NCBI GenBank assembly: GCA_947451385.1
Contig: CANFYZ010000039.1
Location: 1 to 33,471, forward strand
Origin: Comamonadaceae bacterium
GTDB lineage: Bacteria > Pseudomonadota > Gammaproteobacteria > Burkholderiales > Burkholderiaceae_C
Direction: 5' to 3'
Length of the DNA stretch: 33,471 bases
The position numbers were made by a program, and so were the translations under genes. The notes beneath the pieces are model-generated. The model saw only the letters and a list, made by a program, of their open reading frames with translations. It made no database searches and was not told where the DNA came from. The stretch's first letter is position 1, and each line of letters begins with the position of its first letter. Positions 15,015 to 24,105 of this stretch are shown here, piece by piece.

Positions 15015-16235
15015 TCAGCGCTGCACCAGCATGTGATCTCGTTGCGCCAGCGCCGGAAACCAGCGCAGCCAGGCAACCGCCAAGGTCATGGTGGCCACAC
15101 CGCCTACAACCACCGAAGGGACGGGGCCCCACATCGCGGCCGTCACGCCGGATTCAAACTCGCCCAGCTGGTTCGAGGCCCCAATGAAGATCGAGTTGAC
15201 CGCCGAGACACGGCCGCGCATGTCTTCTGGTGTCTCCAGTTGCATCAAGGTCATGCGGGTCACCACGCTGATGCTGTCGGCTGCGCCGGTGACGGCCAAG
15301 GCCAGCAACGACACCCACAACTGCTCTGACAAGCCGAAGACCACATTGGCCAAACCAAATACCGCCACCGCGGCCAACATGCTGTGCCCCACACGCCGCT
15401 GCAAAGGCCAGCGGGTCAGGACCACAGACATCAGCAAAGCCCCCACGGCCGGTGCGGCGCGCAGCAAGCCCAAGCCTTGCGGGCCGGTGTGCAAGAGGTC
15501 ACGTGCAAAGATCGGCAGCAATGCGGTGGCGCCGCCCAACAGCACGGCCACCAGGTCCAAAGTCATGGCGCCCAACAGCGGTTTGTGCTGCCAAACAAAC
15601 ACCGCCCCGGCCAAGACTGAACGCAAATCGGTGGCCGCCCGCGAGGGCGTGTGGACATAGCGCACCCACAAAGCCAAAGCCAAGGCACACCCCAGCAACA
15701 CCGCGCAGACGGCATACACCGTGACCACATCGTGCGCATACAACAAGCCGCCCAGGGCCGGGCCACCAATGATGGCGATTTGTACCCCACTGGAACTCAT
15801 GGCAATGGCGCGGGGCAAGAGGCTGGCCGGCACCAGCTGAGGGGTCAGCGCTTGCTGGGCCGGCATCTGAAACGCGCGCACCGCGCCCAGCACCATCGAC
15901 ACGCCGTAAATCAAAGTGGCATTGGCAAACTGCCACTGCGTGGCCGCAATCAACAGCCCAGCCACCGCGGCTTGCACGCCCATGCAGGTGGCAAAAATGC
16001 GGGCTTTGTGAAAGCGGTCCACGACATGACCGGCTGGCAAGGTCAGCACCAGCGCAGGCACAAATTGGCACAAACCCACCAGCCCCAAACTCCAGGCGCT
16101 GCGGGTGATGTCGTACATGTGCCATGCCACGGCCACCATCAGCATCTGGTTGGCCAAGATACCGAGCAGGCGCGAGAGCCAAAAGCGCACAAAGGCTTGC
16201 TGCCCGAGCAGGACCTTCAAACTAGCGTCGGGCAC
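15015..16235 (-). CDS. Major facilitator superfamily exporter, EntS/MFS_3-like
   Basis: The 406-residue membrane protein has about twelve hydrophobic segments. It carries the typical loop signature after segment 2, PAGHVVDRFHKARIF, and a matching second-half loop near LETPEDMRGRVSAVNSIFIGASNQLGEFESG. That last segment is characteristic of the MFS_3 group that includes the enterobactin exporter EntS and multidrug exporters. The substrate cannot be told; there are no siderophore genes nearby. The start is GTG at 16235, 3 nt after the lpxC stop, with GGTGAT upstream. Cotranscription with lpxC is likely. It converges with ruvC over a 33-bp gap that has no clear terminator. Confidence 0.85.
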   Translation of the reverse strand: MPDASLKVLLGQQAFVRFWLSRLLGILANQMLMVAVAWHMYDITRSAWSLGLVGLCQFVPALVLTLPAGHVVDRFHKARIFATCMGVQAAVAGLLIAATQWQFANATLIYGVSMVLGAVRAFQMPAQQALTPQLVPASLLPRAIAMSSSGVQIAIIGGPALGGLLYAHDVVTVYAVCAVLLGCALALALWVRYVHTPSRAATDLRSVLAGAVFVWQHKPLLGAMTLDLVAVLLGGATALLPIFARDLLHTGPQGLGLLRAAPAVGALLMSVVLTRWPLQRRVGHSMLAAVAVFGLANVVFGLSEQLWVSLLALAVTGAADSISVVTRMTLMQLETPEDMRGRVSAVNSIFIGASNQLGEFESGVTAAMWGPVPSVVVGGVATMTLAVAWLRWFPALAQRDHMLVQR

Positions 16236-16238
16236 GGA

Positions 16239-17162
16239 TCACCAAGCAGGCTGCACCCAAGCCAAACCGGCAGGGGCTTTGGTTTCATCGGCAAAGGTGA
16301 CCACCTCATACGCTTGCGGGCGCGCCAGCAGGGCCCGCAGCAACTGGTTGTTCATGGCATGGCCAGAGCGAAATGCGGCGTAGGCCGCCAGCATCGGTTG
16401 GCCCAGCAAAAACAAGTCGCCCATGGCGTCGAGTATTTTGTGTTTGACGAATTCATCGTCATACCGCAAGCCATCGCTGTTGAGCACTTTGTAATCGTCC
16501 ATGACGATGGCATTGTCCAGGCCACCGCCCAGCGCCAGGCCGTTGGAGCGCATCATTTCCACATCTTTGGTGAAGCCAAAGGTACGCGCCCGGGCAATGT
16601 CACGGGCATAGGTGCCGTGGGCCATGTCAAACACCACCTGCTGGCCGGTGGAGTCCACCGCCGGGTGTTTGAAATCAATTTCAAAACTCAATCGGTAACC
16701 GTCATAAGGCTCCAAACGGGCCCACTTGACGTTGTCGCCTTGGCCCTCAGACACCTCCACTGTTTCCAACACACGAAGGAAGCGCTTGGGCGCGTTTTGC
16801 AACTCGATGCCCGCGCTTTGCAGCAGGTACACAAATGACGAGGCCGAACCGTCGAGGATCGGCACTTCTTCGGCGGTGATGTCGACATACAGATTGTCAA
16901 TGCCCAAGCCCGCGCAGGCGGACATCAAATGTTCCACCGTGTGCACCTTGGCCTGACCGCGCGAAATGGTCGAGGCCAAGCGCGTGTCGGTCACGGCTTG
17001 GGCGCTGACCGGAATGTCCACCGGGTCCGGCAAATCGACACGCCGAAACACAATCCCCGTGTCCGGGCGGGCCGGGCGCAGCGTCAACTCCACGCGTTGG
17101 CCGCTGTGCAGGCCCACGCCTACCGCTTGGGTCAAGGTTTTGAGAGTGCGTTGCGCCAGCAT
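16239..17162 (-). CDS. lpxC: UDP-3-O-acyl-N-acetylglucosamine deacetylase
   Basis: LpxC catalyses the committed step of lipid A synthesis, a zinc-dependent deacetylation. The 307 residues are near the usual 305. The start [21 protein letters not shown] is canonical. Zinc ligands are H78 (VEHLMSA), H241 and D245 ([10 protein letters not shown]), with E77 as general base and H268 (RSGHAMNN) as catalytic histidine. It follows ftsZ, the usual place in proteobacterial dcw clusters, but a strong terminator separates them and TAAAAT lies 6 nt before its ATG, so it is probably transcribed separately. There is no Shine-Dalgarno at a normal distance; GAGG is about 17 nt away. Confidence 0.98.
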   Translation of the reverse strand: MLAQRTLKTLTQAVGVGLHSGQRVELTLRPARPDTGIVFRRVDLPDPVDIPVSAQAVTDTRLASTISRGQAKVHTVEHLMSACAGLGIDNLYVDITAEEVPILDGSASSFVYLLQSAGIELQNAPKRFLRVLETVEVSEGQGDNVKWARLEPYDGYRLSFEIDFKHPAVDSTGQQVVFDMAHGTYARDIARARTFGFTKDVEMMRSNGLALGGGLDNAIVMDDYKVLNSDGLRYDDEFVKHKILDAMGDLFLLGQPMLAAYAAFRSGHAMNNQLLRALLARPQAYEVVTFADETKAPAGLAWVQPAW

Positions 17163-17168
17163 GCAAAT

Positions 17169-17198
17169 ATTTTAATTGGCCTCAAAAAAGGGGGCCAA
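17169..17198 (-). promoter_or_regulatory. Candidate lpxC promoter overlapping the ftsZ terminator
   Basis: On the minus strand TTGGCC (17193-17198), an 18-nt spacer and TAAAAT (17169-17174) are followed by ATTTGC and the lpxC ATG. The -35 lies inside the 3' half of the ftsZ terminator stem, and the spacer includes its T-run. The predicted transcription start falls on or next to the A of ATG. Confidence 0.5.
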
Positions 17199-17221
17199 CG
17201 CAAGGTCTGCGTTCAACCCCC
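17184..17221 (-). terminator. Rho-independent terminator after ftsZ
   Basis: On the minus strand GGGGG (17217-17221) pairs with CCCCC (17190-17194). The stem continues through two G-U pairs, a bulge, and AACGC/GCGTT, giving about 12 pairs around a short loop. TTTTTT (17184-17189) follows directly. It ends the dcw transcript 25 nt after the ftsZ stop. Confidence 0.92.
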
Positions 17222-17245
17222 TGTTCAGGCTGTGCAGCAGTTCAA

Positions 17246-18469
17246 TCAGTCAGCTTGCTTGCGCAAGAAGGCAGGAATCTCAATGTCATCCATCCCGGCC
17301 GACGACATGCCATTGACTTTGTCGGCGGCTTGGGTGCGGTTGGTGCGCCACACGCTGGGCGTGTTCAAGCGGCCATAGTCGTTGCCCATGGCCGAGGCGG
17401 TCATGGGGCTGGTCGCCACTGCGTCTGCACCGCCCATTTGGAAAGGCATGTCGTGGGTACCGGTGCGCAACATGGGTTGCTGCACCAGGGTTGGACGGCG
17501 TGCCGCACCTTGGCGCGACAAGCCGGTGGCCACCACGGTGACACGGATTTCGTCGCCCAGGGCTTCGTCATACGCGGTGCCGTAGATGACATGCGCGCTT
17601 TCAGAAGCGTAGGCACGGATGGTGTTCATGGCTTGCTTGGACTCGCTCAATTTGAGCGAACCCTTGGCCGCGCTGATCAAGACCAACACGCCTTTGGCAC
17701 CCGACAGGTCAATGCCTTCGAGCAGCGGGCAGGCCACGGCTTGCTCCGCAGCGATACGCGCACGGTCAGGGCCGCTGGCCGCGGCGGTGCCCATCATGGC
17801 TTTGCCGGGTTCGCCCATCACGGTACGCACGTCTTCAAAGTCGACGTTCACATGGCCAGGCACGTTGATGATTTCGGCAATGCCGCCGACAGCGTTTTTC
17901 AACACGTCGTTGGCATGGGCAAAAGCCTCGTCCTGGGTCATGTCTTCACCGCCAGGCAGCTCCAACAGCTTTTCGTTCAGCACCACGATCAAGGAGTCCA
18001 CATTGGCTTCGAGTTCGGTCATGCCGGCTTCGGCGTTCGACATGCGGCGGCCGCCTTCGAATTCGAAAGGCTTGGTCACCACGCCGACGGTCAAAATACC
18101 CATCTCTTTGGCCACGCGGGCGATCACAGGGGCCGCGCCGGTGCCGGTGCCGCCGCCCATTCCGGCAGTGATGAACAACATGTGCGCGCCTTCGATGGCG
18201 GCGCGGATATCTTCTTCCGCCGCTTCAGCGGCCTCACGGCCTTTTTCAGGCTTGCTGCCGGCGCCCAAACCGGTGTGACCCAGTTGAATGAAACGATGTG
18301 CTGCGCTGCGCGTCAAGGCCTGTGCGTCGGTGTTGGCGCAGACAAACTCCACGCCTTGCACGTTGCGCTCGATCATGTGCTCCACGGCGTTACCACCGCC
18401 ACCGCCGACACCGATCACTTTGATGCGGGTGCCTTGGTTGAACTCTTCGACTTGGATCATTTCAATCAT
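17246..18469 (-). CDS. ftsZ: Cell division tubulin homologue FtsZ
   Basis: FtsZ is the GTPase that polymerises into the cytokinetic ring. The 407 residues include the glycine-rich N-terminal loop VIGVGGGGGNAV (18-29), the tubulin signature GGGTGTG (105-111) and the synergy-loop region following HVNVDFEDVRTVM. A variable linker (about 320-390) is followed by the conserved C-terminal peptide DDIEIPAFLRKQ, which binds FtsA and ZipA-type partners. The ATG at 18469 has AGGAG 6 nt upstream (18476-18480). A promoter-like TTGACC-N17-TAACAA in the 125-bp gap after ftsA suggests extra ftsZ transcription on top of the cluster message. Confidence 0.99.
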   Translation of the reverse strand: MIEMIQVEEFNQGTRIKVIGVGGGGGNAVEHMIERNVQGVEFVCANTDAQALTRSAAHRFIQLGHTGLGAGSKPEKGREAAEAAEEDIRAAIEGAHMLFITAGMGGGTGTGAAPVIARVAKEMGILTVGVVTKPFEFEGGRRMSNAEAGMTELEANVDSLIVVLNEKLLELPGGEDMTQDEAFAHANDVLKNAVGGIAEIINVPGHVNVDFEDVRTVMGEPGKAMMGTAAASGPDRARIAAEQAVACPLLEGIDLSGAKGVLVLISAAKGSLKLSESKQAMNTIRAYASESAHVIYGTAYDEALGDEIRVTVVATGLSRQGAARRPTLVQQPMLRTGTHDMPFQMGGADAVATSPMTASAMGNDYGRLNTPSVWRTNRTQAADKVNGMSSAGMDDIEIPAFLRKQAD

Positions 18470-18510
18470 GTTTAACTCCTAAATTGCTGCAGTTGCCTGA
18501 AAAATACGTT

Positions 18511-18539
18511 TTGTTATTGAAAGGGGAAAAAGTGGTCAA
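18511..18539 (-). promoter_or_regulatory. Candidate sigma-70 promoter for ftsZ
   Basis: The minus strand has TTGACC (18534-18539), exactly 17 nt, then TAACAA (18511-18516). This gives an expected start near 18504 and a ~35-nt leader with a normal Shine-Dalgarno. It is the best-spaced -35/-10 pair I found in the window, and it sits in the only long gap of the dcw cluster. Confidence 0.6.
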
Positions 18540-18594
18540 CATCGACATCGCCACAAGGGACTGCCGCGGGCTTGGTTGAAGTGATGGAATCGCA

Positions 18595-19824
18595 TCAGAA
18601 ATTCCCCACAATGAAATCTTTGAATCGGCCAAAGGCGTTGTTCATCGAGCTCTTGCGCTCTTGCACTTTGAAGCCGCGCATGCGGGCCATGCGGGCTTCT
18701 TCAAGCAAACCCATCACCGTGGCGGCGCGCGCCTGACTGACCATGTCGGCCAGTGCCCCGGTGTACTTGGGCACACCCCGGCGCACGGGCTTTAAGAAAA
18801 TGTCTTCGCCCAGCTCCAACATACCGGGCATCACTGCGCTGCCACCGGTCAACACAATGCCGGACGACAACACCTCTTCGTAACCGGACTCGCGAATGAC
18901 TTGCTGCACCAGCGAGAAAATTTCTTCGACCCGGGGCTCGATCACGCCCGCCAAGGCTTGGCGGCTGAGCATGCGCGGGCCGCGATCACCCAAACCTGGC
19001 ACCTCGACTTGCGCGTCGGGATCGGCCAAGAGTTGTTTGGCATAACCGCTTTCGACCTTGATGTCTTCGGCGTCTTTGGTCGGTGTGCGCAGCGCCATGG
19101 CGATGTCGCTGGTGATCAAGTCCCCGGCGATCGGGATCACCGCGGTATGACGAATCGCCCCGTTGGTGAAGATCGCCACATCGGTGGTACCGGCGCCAAT
19201 GTCGACACAGGCCACGCCAAGTTCGCGCTCGTCTTCGGTCAGCACCGCCAAGCTGGACGACAAGGGGTTGAGCAGCAGCTGGTCGACTTCCAGGCCGCAG
19301 CGGCGCACACATTTGATGATGTTTTCCGCCGCGCTTTGCGCGCCGGTGACGATGTGCACCTTGGCTTCCAGGCGCATGCCGCTCATGCCGATCGGCTCTT
19401 TCACGTCTTGGCTGTCGATCACAAACTCTTGCGGCGCCACCAACAGCAAACGCTGGTCGGTAGAGATGTTGATGGCACGCGCCGTCTCCATCACGCGCGC
19501 CACATCGCCGGCCGAAACTTCTTTGTCTTTCACCGCCACCATGCCGCTGGAGTTGAGGCCGCGAATGTGTGCACCGGTGATGCCGGTGTTCACCCGAGTG
19601 ATCTTGCAGTCGGCCATGAATTCGGCTTCTTTCAAGGCCTGCTGAATGCTTTGCACCGTGGCATCGATGTTGACCACCACGCCGCGTTTCAGCCCATTGC
19701 CCGGGGCCACGCCCATGCCCGCGAGTTTCAGCTCGCCGCCTGGCATCACCTCGGCCACCACGACCATGACTTTGGATGTCCCAATGTCCAGTCCCACCAC
19801 CAAGTCTTTGTACTCTTTTGCCAT
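18595..19824 (-). CDS. ftsA: Cell division actin-like protein FtsA
   Basis: FtsA tethers FtsZ filaments to the membrane and recruits later division proteins. The protein has 409 residues; E. coli FtsA has 420. It opens with MAKEYKDLVVGLDIGTSKVMVVVAEV, the first phosphate-binding strand of the actin fold, and contains VACVDIGAGTTDVAIF (second phosphate loop) and GIVLTGGSAVMPGM (adenosine loop). The last residues, NNAFGRFKDFIVGNF, form the amphipathic membrane-targeting helix. It starts 30 nt after ftsQ, with GGAA upstream of the ATG at 19824, and precedes ftsZ by 125 nt. Confidence 0.98.
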   Translation of the reverse strand: MAKEYKDLVVGLDIGTSKVMVVVAEVMPGGELKLAGMGVAPGNGLKRGVVVNIDATVQSIQQALKEAEFMADCKITRVNTGITGAHIRGLNSSGMVAVKDKEVSAGDVARVMETARAINISTDQRLLLVAPQEFVIDSQDVKEPIGMSGMRLEAKVHIVTGAQSAAENIIKCVRRCGLEVDQLLLNPLSSSLAVLTEDERELGVACVDIGAGTTDVAIFTNGAIRHTAVIPIAGDLITSDIAMALRTPTKDAEDIKVESGYAKQLLADPDAQVEVPGLGDRGPRMLSRQALAGVIEPRVEEIFSLVQQVIRESGYEEVLSSGIVLTGGSAVMPGMLELGEDIFLKPVRRGVPKYTGALADMVSQARAATVMGLLEEARMARMRGFKVQERKSSMNNAFGRFKDFIVGNF

Positions 19825-19854
19825 AGTTCCAACCGTTCTTTTTTAAACCCTGAT

Positions 19855-20643
19855 TTATGGTTTCTTGTTGCCGTCATTGCCCAATGTCGTCACGCCGCGC
19901 AAACGCAACGCATACCCGTTGTTGTGACGCAAATCAGCCGCCAACACCGAGTTGGTGGTGCGCTGGTAACGCGAAGTCACTTGCGCCACAGTATTCAAAA
20001 AGACGCGCAGTCGCTGGCCCACTTCTTCTTGTGTGCCCCGCCCCAATTCGATGACGGCGTCGCTATCGGTCTGCACGCGCCAACTGCCCCGGGGCGACAA
20101 ATCGAGCTTGTCCACACCCATCGATACGGTGCCAAAAATCGGTTTCAAATAGTTGTACATCTGCCAAACCAGCACCGATTGACCGGTGGGGCCCGAGAGC
20201 ACAGGCAGTTTGTCGGCGTCAATGTCGTCCACATTCGCTTCGAACACGAGCCCGTCTTGGTTGACCATGCTGGTTTCGCTGTTGTCACCCCACAAGGCCA
20301 CCGGCAAATGCTCGTCTAAACGCACGCGCAAACGGTTTGGAAATTCACGTCGCACGGTCGCTTTGCGCACCCAAGGCATGGCTTCAAAGGCTTCTTTGGC
20401 GTGTTGTAAATCGAGGGTAAAAAAGTTACCGGACAGTTGCGGCATCACATTGGCACGCAAAGTCACTTCGTTGTGATGTGATGTGTCGCCATAAACCGCA
20501 ATCTTTTGAATTGCAAAAACCGGATGACGCAAAGCCCACCACAGCGCTGCGACCAGACTCAGGCACAACACCGCCATGACCAACAACCCCGAAGTGATAT
20601 TCATGATGCGGATGTCCCAAGGCGCAGGTACCAGCTTTTTCAC
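19855..20643 (-). CDS. ftsQ: Cell division protein FtsQ
   Basis: FtsQ is a bitopic membrane protein that links early and late divisome parts by binding FtsB-FtsL. Starting with GTG at 20643 (first residues [15 protein letters not shown]) it has 262 residues. It has a short cytoplasmic tail, a transmembrane helix (about 17-38) and a periplasmic POTRA domain ([21 protein letters not shown], about 44-64 at its start). The FtsQ beta-domain follows ([29 protein letters not shown]). The GTG is chosen because it overlaps the ddlB stop (GTGA) and has GGGAGGAAAGG ending 4 nt upstream. The first internal ATG would remove most of the cytoplasmic tail. The frame is open far upstream, but there it lies inside ddlB. 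Confidence 0.95.
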   Translation of the reverse strand: MKKLVPAPWDIRIMNITSGLLVMAVLCLSLVAALWWALRHPVFAIQKIAVYGDTSHHNEVTLRANVMPQLSGNFFTLDLQHAKEAFEAMPWVRKATVRREFPNRLRVRLDEHLPVALWGDNSETSMVNQDGLVFEANVDDIDADKLPVLSGPTGQSVLVWQMYNYLKPIFGTVSMGVDKLDLSPRGSWRVQTDSDAVIELGRGTQEEVGQRLRVFLNTVAQVTSRYQRTTNSVLAADLRHNNGYALRLRGVTTLGNDGNKKP

Positions 20644-21617
20644 GGTGCCTTTCCTCCCAGCGTGGCATGCTCCAGCCCCGCACTGCACAGCAACTGCCAA
20701 CACAGCGCTTCGTAAGAAATGCCTGCGGCATGGGCCGACATGGGCACCAGTGAATGACCGGTCATGCCGGGTGAGGTGTTGATTTCCAGCAAATAGGGTT
20801 GGCGCGTGGTCGCATCGATCATCACATCCACCCGGCCCCAGCCTTTGCAACCCAGGACACTGTAGGCTTTGAGTACCAGAGCCTGGATGGCCTGCTCTTC
20901 GCCTGCGGGCAGACCGCAAGGCACCAGGTACTGCGTGTCGTTGGTGAAGTATTTATTTTGGTAATCGTAATTACCTTCCGGTGCGACTATGCGAATCACC
21001 GGCAGGGCTTGCGCTTGATCACCCTCACCTAACACCGGGCAAGTCACTTCGTCACCCGCAATAAATTGCTCGCACAAAATATCGGCATCACACGCCGCGG
21101 CTTGCGCCAAGGCGGCGGGCAATTCCGTGGCATTCATCACTTTGAAAACGCCAATCGAAGAACCTTCGCTGGCGGGCTTTACGATCATCGGCAGACCCAG
21201 CTGCGCAACCAGGGCGGCCACATCCAGATCGCGCCATTGGTTGCGGCGCACCAAAGCATAAGCAGGGGTCGGCACTCCTTCGGCGATCCACACCCGCTTG
21301 GTCATGATTTTGTCAATCGCGATGCTCGAGGCCATCACGCCCGAGCCGGTGTAGGGAATGCCAAGCAACTCGAGCGCGCCCTGCACCGTGCCGTCTTCGC
21401 CAAAGCGGCCATGCAAAGCAATGAAACAGCGGCTGAAACCCTCTTCTTTCAATGCGCTCAGGTCACGCTCGGCGGGGTCAAAAGCATGCGCGTCCACCCC
21501 TTGCGCACGCAGCGCGTTGAGCACGCCCTGGCCCGACATGAGCGAGACTTCACGTTCAGCCGAGCGTCCGCCCATCAAGACCGCCACTTTGCCCAAGCCC
21601 GCAGCCAATGCGCTCAT
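20640..21617 (-). CDS. ddlB: D-alanine--D-alanine ligase
   Basis: Ddl makes the D-Ala-D-Ala dipeptide that MurF adds to the muramyl peptide. The 325-residue ATP-grasp protein has the N-terminal [35 protein letters not shown], the lid and ATP site [14 protein letters not shown] and [13 protein letters not shown], and [16 protein letters not shown] at the metal site. The ATG at 21617 overlaps the murC stop (ATGA) and has AGGAGG 6 nt upstream (21624-21629); an earlier in-frame start would lie inside murC. Its stop overlaps ftsQ. The symbol ddlB follows its dcw location. Confidence 0.97.
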   Translation of the reverse strand: MSALAAGLGKVAVLMGGRSAEREVSLMSGQGVLNALRAQGVDAHAFDPAERDLSALKEEGFSRCFIALHGRFGEDGTVQGALELLGIPYTGSGVMASSIAIDKIMTKRVWIAEGVPTPAYALVRRNQWRDLDVAALVAQLGLPMIVKPASEGSSIGVFKVMNATELPAALAQAAACDADILCEQFIAGDEVTCPVLGEGDQAQALPVIRIVAPEGNYDYQNKYFTNDTQYLVPCGLPAGEEQAIQALVLKAYSVLGCKGWGRVDVMIDATTRQPYLLEINTSPGMTGHSLVPMSAHAAGISYEALCWQLLCSAGLEHATLGGKAP

Positions 21618-23041
21618 GACTGGCCTCCTGCTTCCAAGGCCATGGCGACCACCTGTGCGGGCACCGCACCAATAGAGCCTGCGCCCATGCACATCACCAC
21701 ATCCCCGGCGCGGGCAATGTCGACAATCGCTTGCGGCATGTCGGCAATTGCGTCGACAAATACGGGCTCGACCTTGCCCGCCACGCGCAAGGCGCGGACC
21801 AAAGAGCGACCGTCGGCCGCGACGATGGGGGTTTCGCCAGCGGCGTAAACCTCGGCCAGCAACACGGCATCAGCGCCCTGGCCGATGACTTTGACGAAAT
21901 CTTCAAAACAATCCCGGGTGCGGCTGTAACGGTGGGGCTGAAATGCCAGGACAATGCGCTGCCCAGGAAAGGCGCCGCGTGCAGCAGCCAACGTGGCCGC
22001 CATCTCCACAGGGTGATGTCCGTAGTCGTCGATCACGGTGAAGTAACCCCCGCCCTGCAAAGCAGACACCGCCACGGGGCCGTAGCTTTGGAAGCGCCGC
22101 CCCACGCCTTTGAAGCCCGCCAAGGCGCGCACCACGGCGGTATCGGGCAGATTCAATTCCACTGCCACTGCGATGGCCGACAAGGCATTCAGCACGTTGT
22201 GCACACCGGCCAGATTCAACACCACCTCCAAGTCGGGCAAAGTCACACCGTTGCGACGCTGCACTGTGAAATGCATTTGCCCATTGGCGGCCCGCACATT
22301 GACCGCACGCACCTGTGCACCTTCGTTCAAACCATAGGTGGTCACGGGGCGCGCCAGCTGCGGCAAGATGCTTTGCACACCGGCATCGTCGGCACACACA
22401 ATGGCGGTGCCGTAAAAAGGCATGCGGTGCAAGAACTCTACAAAAGCCGATTTCAGCCGCTCGAAATCATGGCCATAGGTTTCCATGTGGTCGGCGTCGA
22501 TGTTGGTCACCACCGCCATCACCGGCAGCAGATTTAAAAACGAGGCGTCTGACTCATCGGCTTCCACCACAATGTAGTCACCGGTCCCTAACTTGGCATT
22601 GGCACCGGCACTGTTCAAACGGCCGCCGATGACAAAGGTCGGGTCCAGGCCGGCTTCGGCCAACACGCTAGCGACCAGGCTGGTGGTGGTGGTTTTGCCA
22701 TGCGTCCCCGCAATCGCAATGCCTTGCTTCATGCGCATCAACTCAGCCAACATCACCGCACGGGGGACGATCGGGATGTGACGCTCACGCGCCATTTGAA
22801 CTTCGGGGTTATCGGCTTTGACCGCGGTGGAAGTGACCACCGCATCGGCGCCGCGCACATGGTCCGGACCGTGTCCCACAAAAGTCTGAATACCCAAGGC
22901 CGCCAAACGTCGCAGCGTGGCGCTGTCGTGCAGGTCAGAGCCTGAAATGGTGTAACCCAAATTCAAAAGTACTTCGGCAATACCACTCATCCCAGAGCCG
23001 CCAATGCCAATGAAGTGAATATGTCGGATCGCGTGCTTCAT
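21614..23041 (-). CDS. murC: UDP-N-acetylmuramate--L-alanine ligase
   Basis: MurC adds L-alanine, the first residue of the stem peptide, to UDP-MurNAc. From [24 protein letters not shown] the protein has 475 residues. It shows the UDP-binding loop GIGGSGMSG (12-20), ATP loop GTHGKTTTT (112-120), [26 protein letters not shown] and the C-terminal [32 protein letters not shown] and the dcw position distinguish it from the related Mpl at 5451. Start and stop both overlap neighbours by 4 nt (ATGA with murG upstream and ddlB downstream). Confidence 0.98.
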   Translation of the reverse strand: MKHAIRHIHFIGIGGSGMSGIAEVLLNLGYTISGSDLHDSATLRRLAALGIQTFVGHGPDHVRGADAVVTSTAVKADNPEVQMARERHIPIVPRAVMLAELMRMKQGIAIAGTHGKTTTTSLVASVLAEAGLDPTFVIGGRLNSAGANAKLGTGDYIVVEADESDASFLNLLPVMAVVTNIDADHMETYGHDFERLKSAFVEFLHRMPFYGTAIVCADDAGVQSILPQLARPVTTYGLNEGAQVRAVNVRAANGQMHFTVQRRNGVTLPDLEVVLNLAGVHNVLNALSAIAVAVELNLPDTAVVRALAGFKGVGRRFQSYGPVAVSALQGGGYFTVIDDYGHHPVEMAATLAAARGAFPGQRIVLAFQPHRYSRTRDCFEDFVKVIGQGADAVLLAEVYAAGETPIVAADGRSLVRALRVAGKVEPVFVDAIADMPQAIVDIARAGDVVMCMGAGSIGAVPAQVVAMALEAGGQS

Positions 23042-24105
23042 CGTGCCAGCTCCTCGCAGGCGGCCACCACGTCTTGTGTGGCATGGTTTTTTTTCTGCGC
23101 CCAAGCGGCTTCGGCTTTGGACAACAGTTCATCACGGCTCAATGCGCGCCAATGGGCGGCCAAAGCAGCGGCGCTCAATTCATGCTGCGGAACCAACCAG
23201 CCACCGCCCTGCTGCACCAAAAACTGCGCATTGGTGGTTTGATGGTCGTCGACGGCAAAGGGGAAAGGTACAAAAAGCGCTGCAGCACCTACAGCGGCTA
23301 TTTCGGTCACCGTGCTGGCACCGGCGCGGCAGACGATCAAGTCGGCTTGGGCGAATGCCGAAGCCGTATCTTCAATGAAAGGCGTCAACTCGGCCTGAAC
23401 ACCGGCGGCCTGGTAGTTGGCGCGCAAGGCCTCAATTTGCTTGGCTCCGCTTTGGTGAGTCACCTGCGGGCGCTCCATTTCGGGCAGCAGCGCCAGGGCT
23501 TGCGGCACGACCTCGTTCAAGGCTTTGGCGCCCAAACTGCCGCCCACCACCAACACCTTGAGAGGGCCGGTGCGGCCAGCAAACCGTTCGGCCGGTGTCG
23601 CTTGCAGTGTGAAGGCTTGGCGCAATGGATTGCCCACCCATTCAGCCCCGGGCATGACCGCAGGGAAGGCCGTAAAAACCCGCTTGGCCAGCTTGGATAA
23701 CCACCGATTGGCCATGCCGGCGACGGAATTTTGCTCATGCAAAACCAAGGGCGCCCCACCCCATACCGCCATCAAACCGCCAGGCACGGTCACGTACCCG
23801 CCCAGGCCCAGCACCACATTGGGTTTGACCCGACGCATCACGGCGGCACTTTGCACCAAGGCCTTGACCAAGCGCCATGGCAACAAAGCCAAAGTTTTCA
23901 AACCCTTACCGCGCACACCGCCAAACTCGATGGTCTCGAGCGCAAATCCGCGCTGCGGCACCAACTCGCTTTCCATGCTGGCCGGCGTTCCCAACCAATG
24001 CACTCGCCAGCCTTTGTTGCGCAGCGCTTCGGCGACCGCGAGGCCCGGGAAAATATGCCCCCCGGTGCCGCCCGCCATGATCAATGCGCAGGGATTCAAG
24101 CTCAT
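23038..24105 (-). CDS. murG: Lipid II synthase: UDP-GlcNAc--lipid I GlcNAc transferase
   Basis: MurG transfers GlcNAc to lipid I on the inner face of the membrane, completing lipid II. The 355-residue GT-B protein begins with [21 protein letters not shown] (G-loop 1 at 12-17). It has [41 protein letters not shown] (third G-loop) and the donor-site [15 protein letters not shown] with [17 protein letters not shown] 24105 overlaps the ftsW stop and the murG stop overlaps the murC start, both as ATGA. Confidence 0.98.
   Translation of the reverse strand: MSLNPCALIMAGGTGGHIFPGLAVAEALRNKGWRVHWLGTPASMESELVPQRGFALETIEFGGVRGKGLKTLALLPWRLVKALVQSAAVMRRVKPNVVLGLGGYVTVPGGLMAVWGGAPLVLHEQNSVAGMANRWLSKLAKRVFTAFPAVMPGAEWVGNPLRQAFTLQATPAERFAGRTGPLKVLVVGGSLGAKALNEVVPQALALLPEMERPQVTHQSGAKQIEALRANYQAAGVQAELTPFIEDTASAFAQADLIVCRAGASTVTEIAAVGAAALFVPFPFAVDDHQTTNAQFLVQQGGGWLVPQHELSAAALAAHWRALSRDELLSKAEAAWAQKKNHATQDVVAACEELAR

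Noticed and set aside
17255..18475. A 406-codon open frame on the + strand opposite ftsZ, His/Gly-rich
   Set aside because: It is exactly antisense to ftsZ, has no recognisable motif, and its composition is what GC-rich codon bias gives in an antisense frame. The same holds for long + frames opposite ftsA/ftsQ (18901-20319), lpxC/MFS (15651-16838) and prmA/accC (1291-2313).
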